This document shows positions 25,288-33,313 of a stretch of 64,000 nt of DNA, one piece after another. The translations under genes were made by a program, and so were the position numbers. Position 1 is the stretch's first letter, and each line of letters starts with the position of its first letter. The stretch spans positions 35,625 through 99,624 of the forward strand of contig JAYUKY010000105.1 in the NCBI GenBank assembly GCA_043764015.1, read 5' to 3'. Origin of the DNA: JANYGM01 sp043764015 (GTDB lineage: Bacteria > Bacteroidota > Bacteroidia > Cytophagales > Thermonemataceae). A model generated the notes under the pieces. The model had not been told where the DNA came from. It saw only the letters and a list, made by a program, of their open reading frames with translations, and made no database searches.

Positions 25288-26112
25288 ATGATACGCCTTC
25301 TTACCATAGAACTGCTTAAAATACGTAATTACCGCACTTTTTGGGTGATTTTTTCTCTTTATGCAGTTGCACTTACCTTGCTAATGTGGATACTTTATGG
25401 CTTTACTAACCAGATGGAAGGAAAAGCAGGATTTACTGCGTTTACTATTTATAGTTTTCCTGATGTGTGGTACAACACCACCTATTTTGCCTTGTTTTTG
25501 CGTTTTTTAATTGGTTTTTTGATGATTATTTTGGTTAGCAACGAATTTTCCTACAAAACAATTAGACAAGGAATTATTGATGGATTAAGCAAAGAAGAAT
25601 GGATTTTGAGTAAAATTTTACTAGCACTTTTTTTGAGTACAGTTGCCGCAGGAATAGTATTTGTGATAGCTGGTACTTTTGGATTAGTTAGTTCAAAATC
25701 AACTGATTATGAATATTTTTTTAAATATATTTCTTATATTCCTGCCTATTCGCTAGAAGTTTTTGTTTATCTGATGTTTGCTTTTATGGTTACAATGTTT
25801 TTCAAACGCTCTGGGCTTAGTATGATTATTGTACTTTTTTACTCATTTTTTGAGTGGTATTGGGTCATTAAATTCAAATCTGAAGGCATTGAGAAAGGCG
25901 TAGGAAAATACTTACAAGAGCAAGACCATTGGGCTTTAAATAAATTTCCTTTCAATACACCTCTTGACCTGACTAATCCGCCTTTCAAAAAATATGGTGT
26001 TATCCTCAATTTCAATGCAGATATTACGCTTGTGCAATGCCTACCAGCACTTGGTTATAGCCTGCTTTTTGGCGCAATAGCATATTTTTGGCTTAAAAGT
26101 AGAGATATTTAA
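25288..26112 (+). CDS. ABC-2 type transporter permease
   Basis: 274 residues with six membrane helices. The N-terminus MIRLLTIELLKIRNYRTFW is typical of ABC-2 permeases, as is EFSYKTIRQGIIDGLSKEEWILSK after the second helix, the coupling-type segment found in this group. It would need an ATP-binding partner, usually encoded immediately upstream; here the upstream gene is a TrkA-like protein and the downstream one a broken four-helix-bundle gene, so the ATPase must lie elsewhere. Both flanks are heptamer repeats. Substrate unknown. The ATG is positioned right after the last heptamer unit. Confidence 0.8.
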   Translation: MIRLLTIELLKIRNYRTFWVIFSLYAVALTLLMWILYGFTNQMEGKAGFTAFTIYSFPDVWYNTTYFALFLRFLIGFLMIILVSNEFSYKTIRQGIIDGLSKEEWILSKILLALFLSTVAAGIVFVIAGTFGLVSSKSTDYEYFFKYISYIPAYSLEVFVYLMFAFMVTMFFKRSGLSMIIVLFYSFFEWYWVIKFKSEGIEKGVGKYLQEQDHWALNKFPFNTPLDLTNPPFKKYGVILNFNADITLVQCLPALGYSLLFGAIAYFWLKSRDI

Positions 26113-26176
26113 TCAATTACGAATTATCAATTACGAATTACGTTTTTTTCAATTACGAATTACGAATTACGAATAA
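26113..26176. repeat. 7-bp array (AATTACG type)
   Basis: Repeated CAATTACGAATTA units, some as TCAATTACGAATTACG, interrupted by one T-run. The array lies between the permease stop and the start of the broken four-helix-bundle gene. Confidence 0.87.
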
Positions 26177-26186
26177 ATCAAAAATA

Positions 26187-26537
26187 ATGAAAGATAATCT
26201 TATATAAGAAAAAACTTATGCGTTTGCAGTTCGTATAGTAAAACTCTATCAATATTTGACTAAAAATAAAAAAGATTTAGTATTAGCAAAGCAATTATTA
26301 CGTTCTGGTACTTCTATTGGCGCAAATGTAGAAGAAGCTATTGGAGGACAATCTCAAAATGATTTTATACACAAATTAAGTATTTCCTACAAAGAAGCAA
26401 GAGAAACACGTTTTTGGCTACGTTTACTAAAAGATACTGATTATTTGACAGAAAAAGAGGCTAATTCTCTTTTGGAAGATGTAGAAGAAATATTGCGTAT
26501 CATTGGGAAAATTCAAATCACAATGAAAAATAAATAA
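26187..26537 (+). pseudogene. four-helix-bundle protein (23S rRNA IVP family), nonsense mutation at codon 7
   Basis: From the ATG at 26187 the frame reads MKDNLI, then TAA (26205-26207), then EKTYAFAVRIVKLYQYLTKN and onward to MKNK, exactly the profile of the Bacteroidota four-helix-bundle family (GTSIGANVEEAIGGQSQNDF in the middle). The family usually has an ordinary residue at this site, plausibly Gln (CAA), so a single C-to-T change would create the stop. The next possible in-frame start is the TTG at 26256, which would drop most of helix 1. The family occurs both as insertions within 23S rRNA genes and as free genes; this one is free. Function unknown; either inactive or made only as a shortened protein. 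Confidence 0.78.
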
Positions 26538-26548
26538 AATTCAAGTCA

Positions 26549-26667
26549 GTTACGAAAATTCAATTACGAATTACGAATTATCAATTACGAAAAAAATGTA
26601 GTTCTATTCTTGTAGTTAAATTATTGTAGTTGAACTCTCGTAATTGATAATTCGTAATTCGTAATTG
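26549..26667. repeat. 7-bp arrays in opposite orientation flanking a short spacer
   Basis: 26555-26592 has AATTACG units and 26638-26667 has CGTAATT/GATAATT units, with a spacer holding three GTAGTT-like words. As at 24431-24523, the pair forms a large inverted repeat just before the next start codon. Confidence 0.86.
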
Positions 26668-26676
26668 AAACCAAAG

Positions 26677-27663
26677 ATGTTTTTTTCTATTATTATTCCC
26701 ATTTTCAACCGCCCAGACGAGCTAGACGAACTTTTGCAAAGCCTTACTTTGCAGAAATTTGATACTAATACTATTACTCAAAACATTCGTTTTGAGGTAA
26801 TTATTATTGAAGATGGTTCTACCAACAAAGCAGAAATTGTTTGCTCAAAATATCATTCTCAACTAGATATTAAGTATTTTTATAAAGAAAATGCGGGTCA
26901 GGGTTTTGCTCGTAATGTAGGTTTTGAGAAAGCCACAGGGGATTATTTTATTGTTTTTGATTCTGATTGCATTATCCCTCCTAATTATTTGCAAACTGTT
27001 TATAATTCTTTGCAAGTCAATTATTTAGATGCTTTTGGAGGTCCAGATGCCGCTCACGAAAGTTTTACGCCTGTGCAAAAAGCCATTAGTTATGCTATGA
27101 CTTCCCTTTTTTCTACTGGCGGCATTAGAGGAAACAAAAATTCTGCGGAAAAATTCCGCCCTCGTAGCTTTAATATGGGTATTTCACGCAAAGTTTGGGA
27201 AACGACCAAAGGCTATAAAATTACGAGAATGGGCGAAGATATTGAGTTTAGTATTCGTATTGAAAAAGCAGGTTTTAAGACTGGACTTATTGCAGAGGCG
27301 TTTGTGTATCATAAAAGACGTACTAATTTTTCACAATTCTATAAGCAATTACATTTTTTTGGTCGTGGACGCATCAATATACGTCATTTTTTTCCAGAAG
27401 AATTAAAATTAGTACATACTTTTCCAGCATTTTTTATGCTTTATTTATGCTTATCTCCTTTTATTCTGATTTTTTCAGCAAAATTATGTTTGGTACATTT
27501 TTTTACTATTCTTTTTTATTTTTCAGTAATATTTTTTGATGCACTAAGGAAAACTAAAAATTTGAAAGTTGCTTTTTTGAGTATTTTTGCCGTTTTTATT
27601 CAATTATCAGCGTATGGAATAGGTTTTTTGAAAGAAACTTTAGCGTTAGTTATGAAAAACTAA
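26677..27663 (+). CDS. glycosyltransferase family 2 with C-terminal membrane helices
   Basis: About 328 residues from the ATG at 26677 (a TTG at 26665 lies in repeat sequence). GT-A fold motifs: FSIIIPIFNRPDEL at the N-terminus, IIEDGS near residue 50, ENAGQGFARNVG, and the metal-binding DSD at 95-97. MGEDIEFSIRIEKAGF later on carries the catalytic-type ED. The last ~90 residues form about three hydrophobic helices, suggesting membrane attachment. It should transfer a sugar from a nucleotide donor to a lipid-linked or envelope acceptor; there are no other polysaccharide genes beside it to say which. Preceded by heptamer repeats and followed by a 171-base gap with no clear terminator. Confidence 0.87.
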   Translation: MFFSIIIPIFNRPDELDELLQSLTLQKFDTNTITQNIRFEVIIIEDGSTNKAEIVCSKYHSQLDIKYFYKENAGQGFARNVGFEKATGDYFIVFDSDCIIPPNYLQTVYNSLQVNYLDAFGGPDAAHESFTPVQKAISYAMTSLFSTGGIRGNKNSAEKFRPRSFNMGISRKVWETTKGYKITRMGEDIEFSIRIEKAGFKTGLIAEAFVYHKRRTNFSQFYKQLHFFGRGRINIRHFFPEELKLVHTFPAFFMLYLCLSPFILIFSAKLCLVHFFTILFYFSVIFFDALRKTKNLKVAFLSIFAVFIQLSAYGIGFLKETLALVMKN

Positions 27664-27834
27664 CTTCATAAGTAGATACAATTTTTAGGTAATAAACAAA
27701 AAACTGTTTTTTAATGCTTCTTGATGCATAAAATACAAAAATATAATTCATTGATAATTAAGACATTATATAATTTGTCAGTAGTGCAATTTAAATCAAA
27801 AAAATCTTTTCGTAAAAACCCTTAAAAAATCTCT

Positions 27835-30036
27835 ATGAAAAATATTCAAAAAAATATCACTAAAATAATTATTATAAGCATTTTAGCTTTTAATATTATT
27901 CCTTTTGTAAGCACTCCAGAAATGATTGCGCAAGAGAAAATAAATGAAAAAAGCACTAAAATAAAACCTATGGAGTATCCTCAAACAAAGAAAAATAACA
28001 AAATAGACGACTATTTTGGCACAAAAGTAAATGACCCTTACCATTGGTTAGAGGCATCAGATGCACCTGAAACAAAAAATTGGGTAATTACACAAAATAG
28101 GCTTACACAATCTTATTTAGCACAAATTCCAAAGGAAAAAATTAAAAATAGACTAGAAAAAGTTTGGAATTTTCCTAAGATGAGCGCACCTTCAAAAAAA
28201 GGAAATTATTATGTTTATCTCAAAAATAATGGATTACAAAATCAATCAGTTTTTTTTATCAAAAAAAGCCTCAATGGAGAAGAACAAGTGCTTTTAGACC
28301 CAAATACGCTAGCAAAAGATGGTACTATTTCTGTTAATTCTTGGAGTTTTTCTGATGATGGCAAATATTTTGCGTTTGCTCTTGCGAAAGGTGGCTCTGA
28401 TTGGAATGAAATCTATGTAATGGAAACAGAAACAAAGAAGATTTTACCTAATAAGATTGAATGGGTCAAGTTTTCTGGCATTGCTTGGCACAAAAACGGA
28501 TTTTATTACAGCCGTTATGATGCTCCAAAAGCAGGTAAAGAATATGAAAATAAAAATGAATTTCATAAAATTTTTTATCATCAAATAACTCAAAATCAGC
28601 AAGATGATGTGCTTATTTATGAAGATAAAACCAAACCCTTGCAGAATTTTGGTGTAAGTACAGATGAAAAAGCTGATGCACTCTACATATATGCGCCAGA
28701 AGGCACAGGAGGCAATAAAATTTTCTACAAAAAACTTTCAGAAGTAATTTATGATAAAAAAAACCTGCAAAACACTACTAATCAGGTTTTTAAAACAATT
28801 ATTGCTGACACAAAACACGAAAATAGCATTATTGCAAATATCAATGGTAAGATAATTCTAAGAACTAACCAAAATGCGCCTAATTTTCGTTTGGTGGCTG
28901 TTAGCCCTGATAATCCAGATGAAAAAAATTGGATAAATATTTTGAAGGAAATGGCTTTACCGCTTTCTAGTGTGGATTTTATTGGTAATAAATTTATTGC
29001 CGTTTATATGAAAGATGCAAGCCATCAGGTAGAGGTTTTTAATATATCAGGTAAGAAATCATCAAATATAAAATTGCCTTCTTTGGGTACTGTGAGCGGT
29101 TTTGATGGTGAAAAAGAGGATAAAACCACTTTCTTTACATTTAATTCCTACCTTGCGCCACCCATTATTTTTAAGTATGATTTGGAGAAAAACGTATCTG
29201 AAACCTTCTATGAGTCAAAAATAGACTTTAAATCAGATGAATATGAAACAAAAGAAGTGTTTTATCCCTCAAAAGATGGAACAAAAGTGCATATGTTTCT
29301 TACACACAAGAAAAATCTGATTTTAAATGGTCAAAATCCAACATATTTGTATGGTTATGGTGGTTTTAATATTAGTGTTTTGCCTGCTTTTGATGCCCGT
29401 ATAGTGCCTTTTTTGGAAGCTGGAGGCATTTATGCAGTAGCTAATCTGCGTGGTGGTAGCGAATATGGAGAAAATTGGCATAAAGCAGGAATGTTAGACA
29501 AAAAACAAAATGTTTTTGATGATTTTATTGCTGCTGCGGAGTTTTTGATTAGAGAAAAATATACTTCTCCTGCCAAATTGGCTATTTCTGGGCGTTCAAA
29601 TGGTGGTTTACTTGTGGGTGCATGTATGATACAACGCCCTGAACTTTTTGCTGTGGCACTTCCTGGTGTGGGTGTGCTTGATATGTTGCGTTATCACAAA
29701 TTTACTATTGGTTGGGCTTGGGTCAATGAATATGGCTCATCTGATGACAAAACACAATTTGAATATATCTACAAATATTCTCCTTTACATAACATAAAAC
29801 CTACTAAATACCCTGCTACGCTAGTTTTTACGGCTGATAAAGATGATAGAGTTGTACCTGCACACTCTTTTAAGTTTATTTCTACCTTACAAGAAAATCA
29901 AAGAGAAACCATTGCGCCTACGCTCATACGCATAGATGTAGAGGCAGGGCACGGCACAGGAAAACCTATTTCTAAACAAATAGACGAATGGACAGACATT
30001 TGGGCTTTTATATTATGGAATTTGGGAGCAATGTAA
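27835..30036 (+). CDS. prolyl oligopeptidase family S9A
   Basis: 733 residues: an N-terminal hydrophobic signal segment (about 9-26), a seven-bladed propeller domain and a C-terminal alpha/beta-hydrolase domain. The catalytic Ser588 is in GRSNGG, the acid lies in TADKDDRVVP near 667-676, and His706 is in EAGHGTGKP. The substrate-entry style YDDYFGTKVNDPYHWLE at the start of the propeller is diagnostic of S9A. It hydrolyses proline-containing peptides, probably in the periplasm. Length matches the family. The start ATG at 27835 precedes a normal signal sequence. Downstream lies a composite repeat and then a bidirectional terminator. Confidence 0.93.
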   Translation: MKNIQKNITKIIIISILAFNIIPFVSTPEMIAQEKINEKSTKIKPMEYPQTKKNNKIDDYFGTKVNDPYHWLEASDAPETKNWVITQNRLTQSYLAQIPKEKIKNRLEKVWNFPKMSAPSKKGNYYVYLKNNGLQNQSVFFIKKSLNGEEQVLLDPNTLAKDGTISVNSWSFSDDGKYFAFALAKGGSDWNEIYVMETETKKILPNKIEWVKFSGIAWHKNGFYYSRYDAPKAGKEYENKNEFHKIFYHQITQNQQDDVLIYEDKTKPLQNFGVSTDEKADALYIYAPEGTGGNKIFYKKLSEVIYDKKNLQNTTNQVFKTIIADTKHENSIIANINGKIILRTNQNAPNFRLVAVSPDNPDEKNWINILKEMALPLSSVDFIGNKFIAVYMKDASHQVEVFNISGKKSSNIKLPSLGTVSGFDGEKEDKTTFFTFNSYLAPPIIFKYDLEKNVSETFYESKIDFKSDEYETKEVFYPSKDGTKVHMFLTHKKNLILNGQNPTYLYGYGGFNISVLPAFDARIVPFLEAGGIYAVANLRGGSEYGENWHKAGMLDKKQNVFDDFIAAAEFLIREKYTSPAKLAISGRSNGGLLVGACMIQRPELFAVALPGVGVLDMLRYHKFTIGWAWVNEYGSSDDKTQFEYIYKYSPLHNIKPTKYPATLVFTADKDDRVVPAHSFKFISTLQENQRETIAPTLIRIDVEAGHGTGKPISKQIDEWTDIWAFILWNLGAM

Positions 30037-30043
30037 AAATTGA

Positions 30044-30226
30044 GTATATACTGCAAACGGGAAGAATTTCGGAAAATAAATTTTGTATTAGTTCCAGCGA
30101 AACAGTATATTTATAGAAATATTATTGCATTTGTATTAAAGCTCCAGCGGAGCGACATAGTTATAAATATGCTATTCCGCTAGACTTAAATACATTTTCC
30201 GAAATCCAAGCCGTTCATAGTATATG
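30044..30226. repeat. ~180-bp composite inverted repeat with internal copies
   Basis: Outer arms 30044-30077 and 30194-30226 are imperfect reverse complements (shared ATTTCGGAAAAT). Inside are two direct copies beginning TTTGTATTA with TCCAGCG (30083-30120 and 30130-30170) and one inverted copy (30171-30194). The second copy has the hairpin GCTCC-AGC-GGAGC. With the terminator below, this fills the 304 bases between 30036 and 30341; no gene is evident there. Confidence 0.75.
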
Positions 30227-30266
30227 AAATGTTGTACAAATTAATTATAGAATATTCACTACTAAC

Positions 30267-30300
30267 AAAAGTCCAATAATATTGCTATTATTGGACTTTT
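30267..30300. terminator. bidirectional terminator between convergent genes
   Basis: AAAAGTCCAATAATA pairs perfectly with TATTATTGGACTTTT around TTGC. It suits both the peptidase gene and the minus-strand gene ending at 30341. Confidence 0.9.
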
Positions 30301-30302
30301 TA

Positions 30303-30333
30303 ACGTAATTCGTAATTTTTAATTCGTAATTGA
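30303..30333. repeat. 7-bp array (CGTAATT type)
   Basis: Units CGTAATT, CGTAATT, TTTAATT, CGTAATT lie between the terminator and the stop of the minus-strand gene. Confidence 0.85.
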
Positions 30334-30340
30334 AAAAAGA

Positions 30341-31447
30341 TTATTTTCTTCCTTTTTTGCCTTTCTTAGGGGCTACAACAGGTTTTACCTCTTCTGTTTT
30401 CTCTTCTATGATAGCAGATGCTTTTGAATCATCTTTCATAATATCTTCACTAAAACCAGTTTTTTCAATATAACGAATGCGGTTTCTAGTCAAAAATTCA
30501 TCATAAGCCACTTTAAAAGTAGTTACTTCTGGTTGCATAGCAATTGCTTGCTCGTGGCAACGGATGGCATCTTGTAAAAGTTTGTGTTCTTCAAAAACAC
30601 GAGCTTGTGTTAGTTTGTCAAGAGCTGTTTCTGCTTCTCCAATTTCTTTCAAATCAGCTGTTACGGACTTATATTTAGCATCATCTTTGCCCAAAAGTTC
30701 TACGTGATACTTAGTAACATCATTATTTTTGAAAGCCTCAGCATTTTTTGAAACATTTATTATCCAACCTTCATCATATTTGGATTTGAATTTTGTCAAG
30801 TCAATTTTTATTGTTTCTTCCTTTATTTCAAATCTCGCTACCTCTTTGTCTGTCATATCAAAAACAACGACAAAATAAGTATCAAGTTTCGTTACACCTA
30901 CATTTTTTTCAGGGTTTGGATATAAGTGAAGCACAAATTCCCTTCCATCATATATTGCGTTTGATTCTTCTAATTGTTTTGCATTTTCAGACAAAGGAAA
31001 ATAAGCAAATACGTTTCCAAGAATAATATCACGTTTTACAGACCCTGTGATAGAACTATATTTACGGTGATTTTTATTAATATCCACTTTATCAGCCTTA
31101 GACATCTCGCCAGCCACGTAATTAGCGTATTTTGACGTAATAGATGCAGAACCACCTACTTTGCCTGCAAGGTCACTTATTTTGTAGTCGCCCGCTTGTT
31201 TTAATTCAATAGTACGACCATTTTTGTGCATCAGCCCAACATAACCCTTATCAGGCACATTGATTAGGTCTTTGTCTTGTAGTTGGCTACCAGCCCAAAG
31301 TCTTTTTGCTGGATTTTTTTGTACTACATTTCCGTTACTTGCCATCACCTTAAACACATAATCTTGTGCTAGGGAAGCAGTTGCGCTAAGTGCCACAAAT
31401 GACAAACCTAGTACAAATTTTTTGAAAGTTTTAGTTGAATTGCTCAT
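30341..31447 (-). CDS. secreted hypothetical protein with FecR-like N-terminal region
   Basis: 368 residues with a signal peptide ending at about residue 27 (ATASLAQDY). Residues 28-100 (VMASNGNVVQKN, LINVPDKGYVGLMHKNGRTIELKQAGDYKISDL) resemble the beta-rich FecR-type segment of uncharacterised Cytophagales proteins. A middle beta domain follows, then a helical stretch with a TPR-like feature (EHKLLQDAIRCHEQAIAMQPE, about residues 286-306), and finally a Lys-rich tail ending KKGKKGRK. Probably periplasmic. The next gene upstream on this strand is clpP, 334 bases away with repeats between, so a separate transcript is likely. Function unknown. Confidence 0.68.
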   Translation of the reverse strand: MSNSTKTFKKFVLGLSFVALSATASLAQDYVFKVMASNGNVVQKNPAKRLWAGSQLQDKDLINVPDKGYVGLMHKNGRTIELKQAGDYKISDLAGKVGGSASITSKYANYVAGEMSKADKVDINKNHRKYSSITGSVKRDIILGNVFAYFPLSENAKQLEESNAIYDGREFVLHLYPNPEKNVGVTKLDTYFVVVFDMTDKEVARFEIKEETIKIDLTKFKSKYDEGWIINVSKNAEAFKNNDVTKYHVELLGKDDAKYKSVTADLKEIGEAETALDKLTQARVFEEHKLLQDAIRCHEQAIAMQPEVTTFKVAYDEFLTRNRIRYIEKTGFSEDIMKDDSKASAIIEEKTEEVKPVVAPKKGKKGRK

Positions 31448-31661
31448 ATTAGTTATCTGATAAAATTCTGAATGAATAATTTTTTTAGTATTTTGTTATG
31501 AATGTAGGTGTAAACAATATACATAAAATATCGTGCCAAACTTTTGATTTTTAGTGGTTTATAGAAAATATTTTTTTATCTACAACATTGATACGAAATA
31601 ATAGCTAAAAGTAACTCAAAAATAAACAATTAAAATTTTTGTAAAGTATTTTGTTCCGAAT
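31448..31661. other. AT-rich intergenic stretch without recognised gene
   Basis: Leader region of the 30341-31447 gene. No ORF of note, no convincing TTTG/TAnnTTTG pair and no hairpin were found. The remaining 120 bases up to clpP are repeats. Confidence 0.5.
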
Positions 31662-31777
31662 GCACAAATGAATACAATTACACCACATAATTATTTAATT
31701 ATTAATATTTTGTATTCATTCGTAATTCGTAATTCGTAATTCGTAATTCGTAATTCGTAATTGATAATTCGTAATTG
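31662..31777. repeat. longest CGTAATT heptamer array, with inverted AATGAATACAA/TTGTATTCATT border
   Basis: From 31717 there are six or seven near-perfect CGTAATT units, one GATAATT variant and a final CGTAATT. Just before, AATGAATACAA (about 31666) and TTGTATTCATT (about 31706) form an inverted pair. It lies immediately downstream of clpP. Confidence 0.9.
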
Positions 31778-31781
31778 ACTA

Positions 31782-32546
31782 TTATTGTTTTCTTTCCAAA
31801 ACTTCATCAATCATACCATATTCTTTTGCTTGTTCAGAGCGCATCCAATAATCTCTATCAGAATCCGCTGTAATTTTTTCCATTGTTTGTCCTGTGTGTT
31901 GCGCCAAAATCTCATAAAGTTCTACACGAAGTTCCAAAATTTGGTTAGCCGTAATCTCAATATCAGAGGCTTTTCCGCCAATGCCGCCAAGTGGCTGATG
32001 AATCATTACTCTTGCGTGTTTTAGAGCAGCACGTTTACCTTTTTTGCCACCTGCAAGCAAAACCGCCCCCATAGAAGCAGCAAGACCAGTACAGATAGTT
32101 GCCACGTCTGGGCGCACAAATTGCATTGTATCATAAATACCAAGACCTGCATAAACAGAGCCACCAGGACTATTTATATACACCAAAATATCACGTTTAG
32201 AGTCCACAGACTCTAAGAAAAGAAGTTGTGCCGTAACGATATTGGCAATATAATCATCAATTCCTGTACCCAAAAATATGATTCTATCCATCATCAGACG
32301 AGAAAAAACATCAAGCACAGAGCCACGTTTTTCACGTTCTTCAAAAATATTAGGCGTCATATTAGTTGGTGTTCCAAAAGGGTTTCCAAAAGGATTTCCA
32401 AAAGGATTTCCAAAAGGATTTCCTAGATTATTTTGTACTATTTTTTCTGCTTCGTTGCTGATATGTTTCGTATATTCGTCAAAAGCCAAGCCATTGATAT
32501 TTTGCCCTTTTACAGCAAACTTACGGAATTCGTTGTTGTCAAACAT
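31782..32546 (-). CDS. clpP: ATP-dependent Clp protease proteolytic subunit
   Basis: Serine protease subunit of the ClpXP/ClpAP machine. The catalytic triad is intact: Ser159 in GLAASMGA, His183 in MIHQPLGG and Asp232 in SDRDYWM; INSPGGSVYAG and the C-terminal YGMIDEVLERK are typical. At 254 residues it is about 40-50 longer than most ClpP, and the excess is at the N-terminus. Residues 43-58 are four tandem NPFG units encoded by a perfect-to-near-perfect 12-bp repeat, just ahead of the axial-pore region. Processing may remove this part. A TAATTTTG -7-like word and heptamer units precede the gene. No clpX is adjacent. Confidence 0.93.
   Translation of the reverse strand: MFDNNEFRKFAVKGQNINGLAFDEYTKHISNEAEKIVQNNLGNPFGNPFGNPFGNPFGTPTNMTPNIFEEREKRGSVLDVFSRLMMDRIIFLGTGIDDYIANIVTAQLLFLESVDSKRDILVYINSPGGSVYAGLGIYDTMQFVRPDVATICTGLAASMGAVLLAGGKKGKRAALKHARVMIHQPLGGIGGKASDIEITANQILELRVELYEILAQHTGQTMEKITADSDRDYWMRSEQAKEYGMIDEVLERKQ
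32374..32423. repeat. 12-bp minisatellite in clpP coding sequence
   Basis: Three copies of CCAAAAGGATTT and one CCAAAAGGGTTT in tandem, plus a partial unit, encoding NPFG repeats on the minus strand. The length, a multiple of three, allows copy-number change without a frameshift. Confidence 0.95.
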
Positions 32547-32552
32547 TTTTTA

Positions 32553-32731
32553 ATAATTGTGAATTGTGAATTGTGAGTTGTAAATGAATACAAGACACAA
32601 AATTATATTGTTGATTTTTTAGTAGAATGTACTATTATAATGCTTTTTATGGTAGAAATGTTCCAAAAAGACAAAAAAAATTTTGGATAGAGAACTTGTA
32701 TTAAATTCACAATTCCTAATTTAGAATTCAC
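32553..32731. repeat. opposed 7-bp arrays (TTGTGAA type) around the clpP leader
   Basis: 32555-32583 has GTGAATT units ending in AAATGAATACAA. 32702-32731 has AATTCACAATT units, the opposite orientation. The first would lie in the clpP 5' leader between the -7-like element and the ATG. Confidence 0.8.
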
Positions 32732-32736
32732 AATTT

Positions 32737-32955
32737 TTAAACGTCCCAAACAGTATTTCTGTATTTACGGAAGTGTGTGCGCATACTCATAATGAAAGCC
32801 AACGACATATAAACAAATATAGGTGAGCCAAAAGTAATAAAACTTGCATAAATAAAGAATAAACGTATGCTAGCGGTTGCTACGCCCATTTTTTCTCCCA
32901 GACGTGTGCAAACGCCAAAGAATTGCATCTCCCAAATTGAACGTATATATTTCAT
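32737..32955 (-). CDS. PspC-domain membrane protein
   Basis: 72 residues with the PspC-domain pattern: FFGVCTRLGEKMGVATASIRLFFIYASFITFGSPIFVYMSLAFIM, that is a short amphipathic start, a Gly-rich turn and two closely spaced membrane helices. In enterobacteria PspC takes part in the phage-shock envelope stress response; Bacteroidota have many stand-alone PspC proteins whose role is less clear. There are no other psp genes nearby. Monocistronic by appearance, with 129 bases to the next gene upstream and heptamer repeats downstream. Confidence 0.82.
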   Translation of the reverse strand: MKYIRSIWEMQFFGVCTRLGEKMGVATASIRLFFIYASFITFGSPIFVYMSLAFIMSMRTHFRKYRNTVWDV

Positions 32956-33084
32956 TTTTTAATTTAATTAACTGGTAATATTTTGTACAAAAGTGTAATA
33001 ATTAGTAAACGTACAAAAAATAATCCAATAATCAAAACATTTTATGAAAATAATAGTTTATGGGTTTATTTTTTGTAAAAAAAT

Positions 33085-33309
33085 CTAATCTGAGAAATCT
33101 TGCTTGTTCAAACCTAATATTTTTAAGCCATTTTTGATAATAAATTCTGGTACTGGGTCAATATGGCTTTGAATAGTTATTGGACGCAATAAATCTTCTC
33201 TTGTCCAATGTTCGTGTCCACCTTTTGTTCTTTCACAAATGCAACCTTGTTCAGTTAAAAAATCTCTATATAATTTTAGTAGAATATTACGTAAATGCTT
33301 ACCTGCCAT
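33085..33309 (-). CDS. hicA: HicA-family mRNA interferase toxin
   Basis: 74 residues, normal for HicA, with a double-stranded-RNA-binding-like fold. The active-site His is in the GGHEHW motif (residues 30-35), followed by the ITIQSHIDPVPEFIIKNGLKILGL segment shared by HicA/YcfA proteins. It would cleave mRNA when not bound by its partner. It follows the HicB-type gene with a 4-base gap, so it is co-translated from the same transcript; antitoxin-first order occurs in many HicAB loci. All key positions look intact, so this pair is probably functional, unlike the PIN pair at 54 kb. Confidence 0.88.
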   Translation of the reverse strand: MAGKHLRNILLKLYRDFLTEQGCICERTKGGHEHWTREDLLRPITIQSHIDPVPEFIIKNGLKILGLNKQDFSD

Positions 33310-33313
33310 AAAT

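Noticed and set aside
31717..31777. CGTAATT array as a CRISPR
   Set aside because: Units are 7 bp without spacers of constant length and no cas genes are near.
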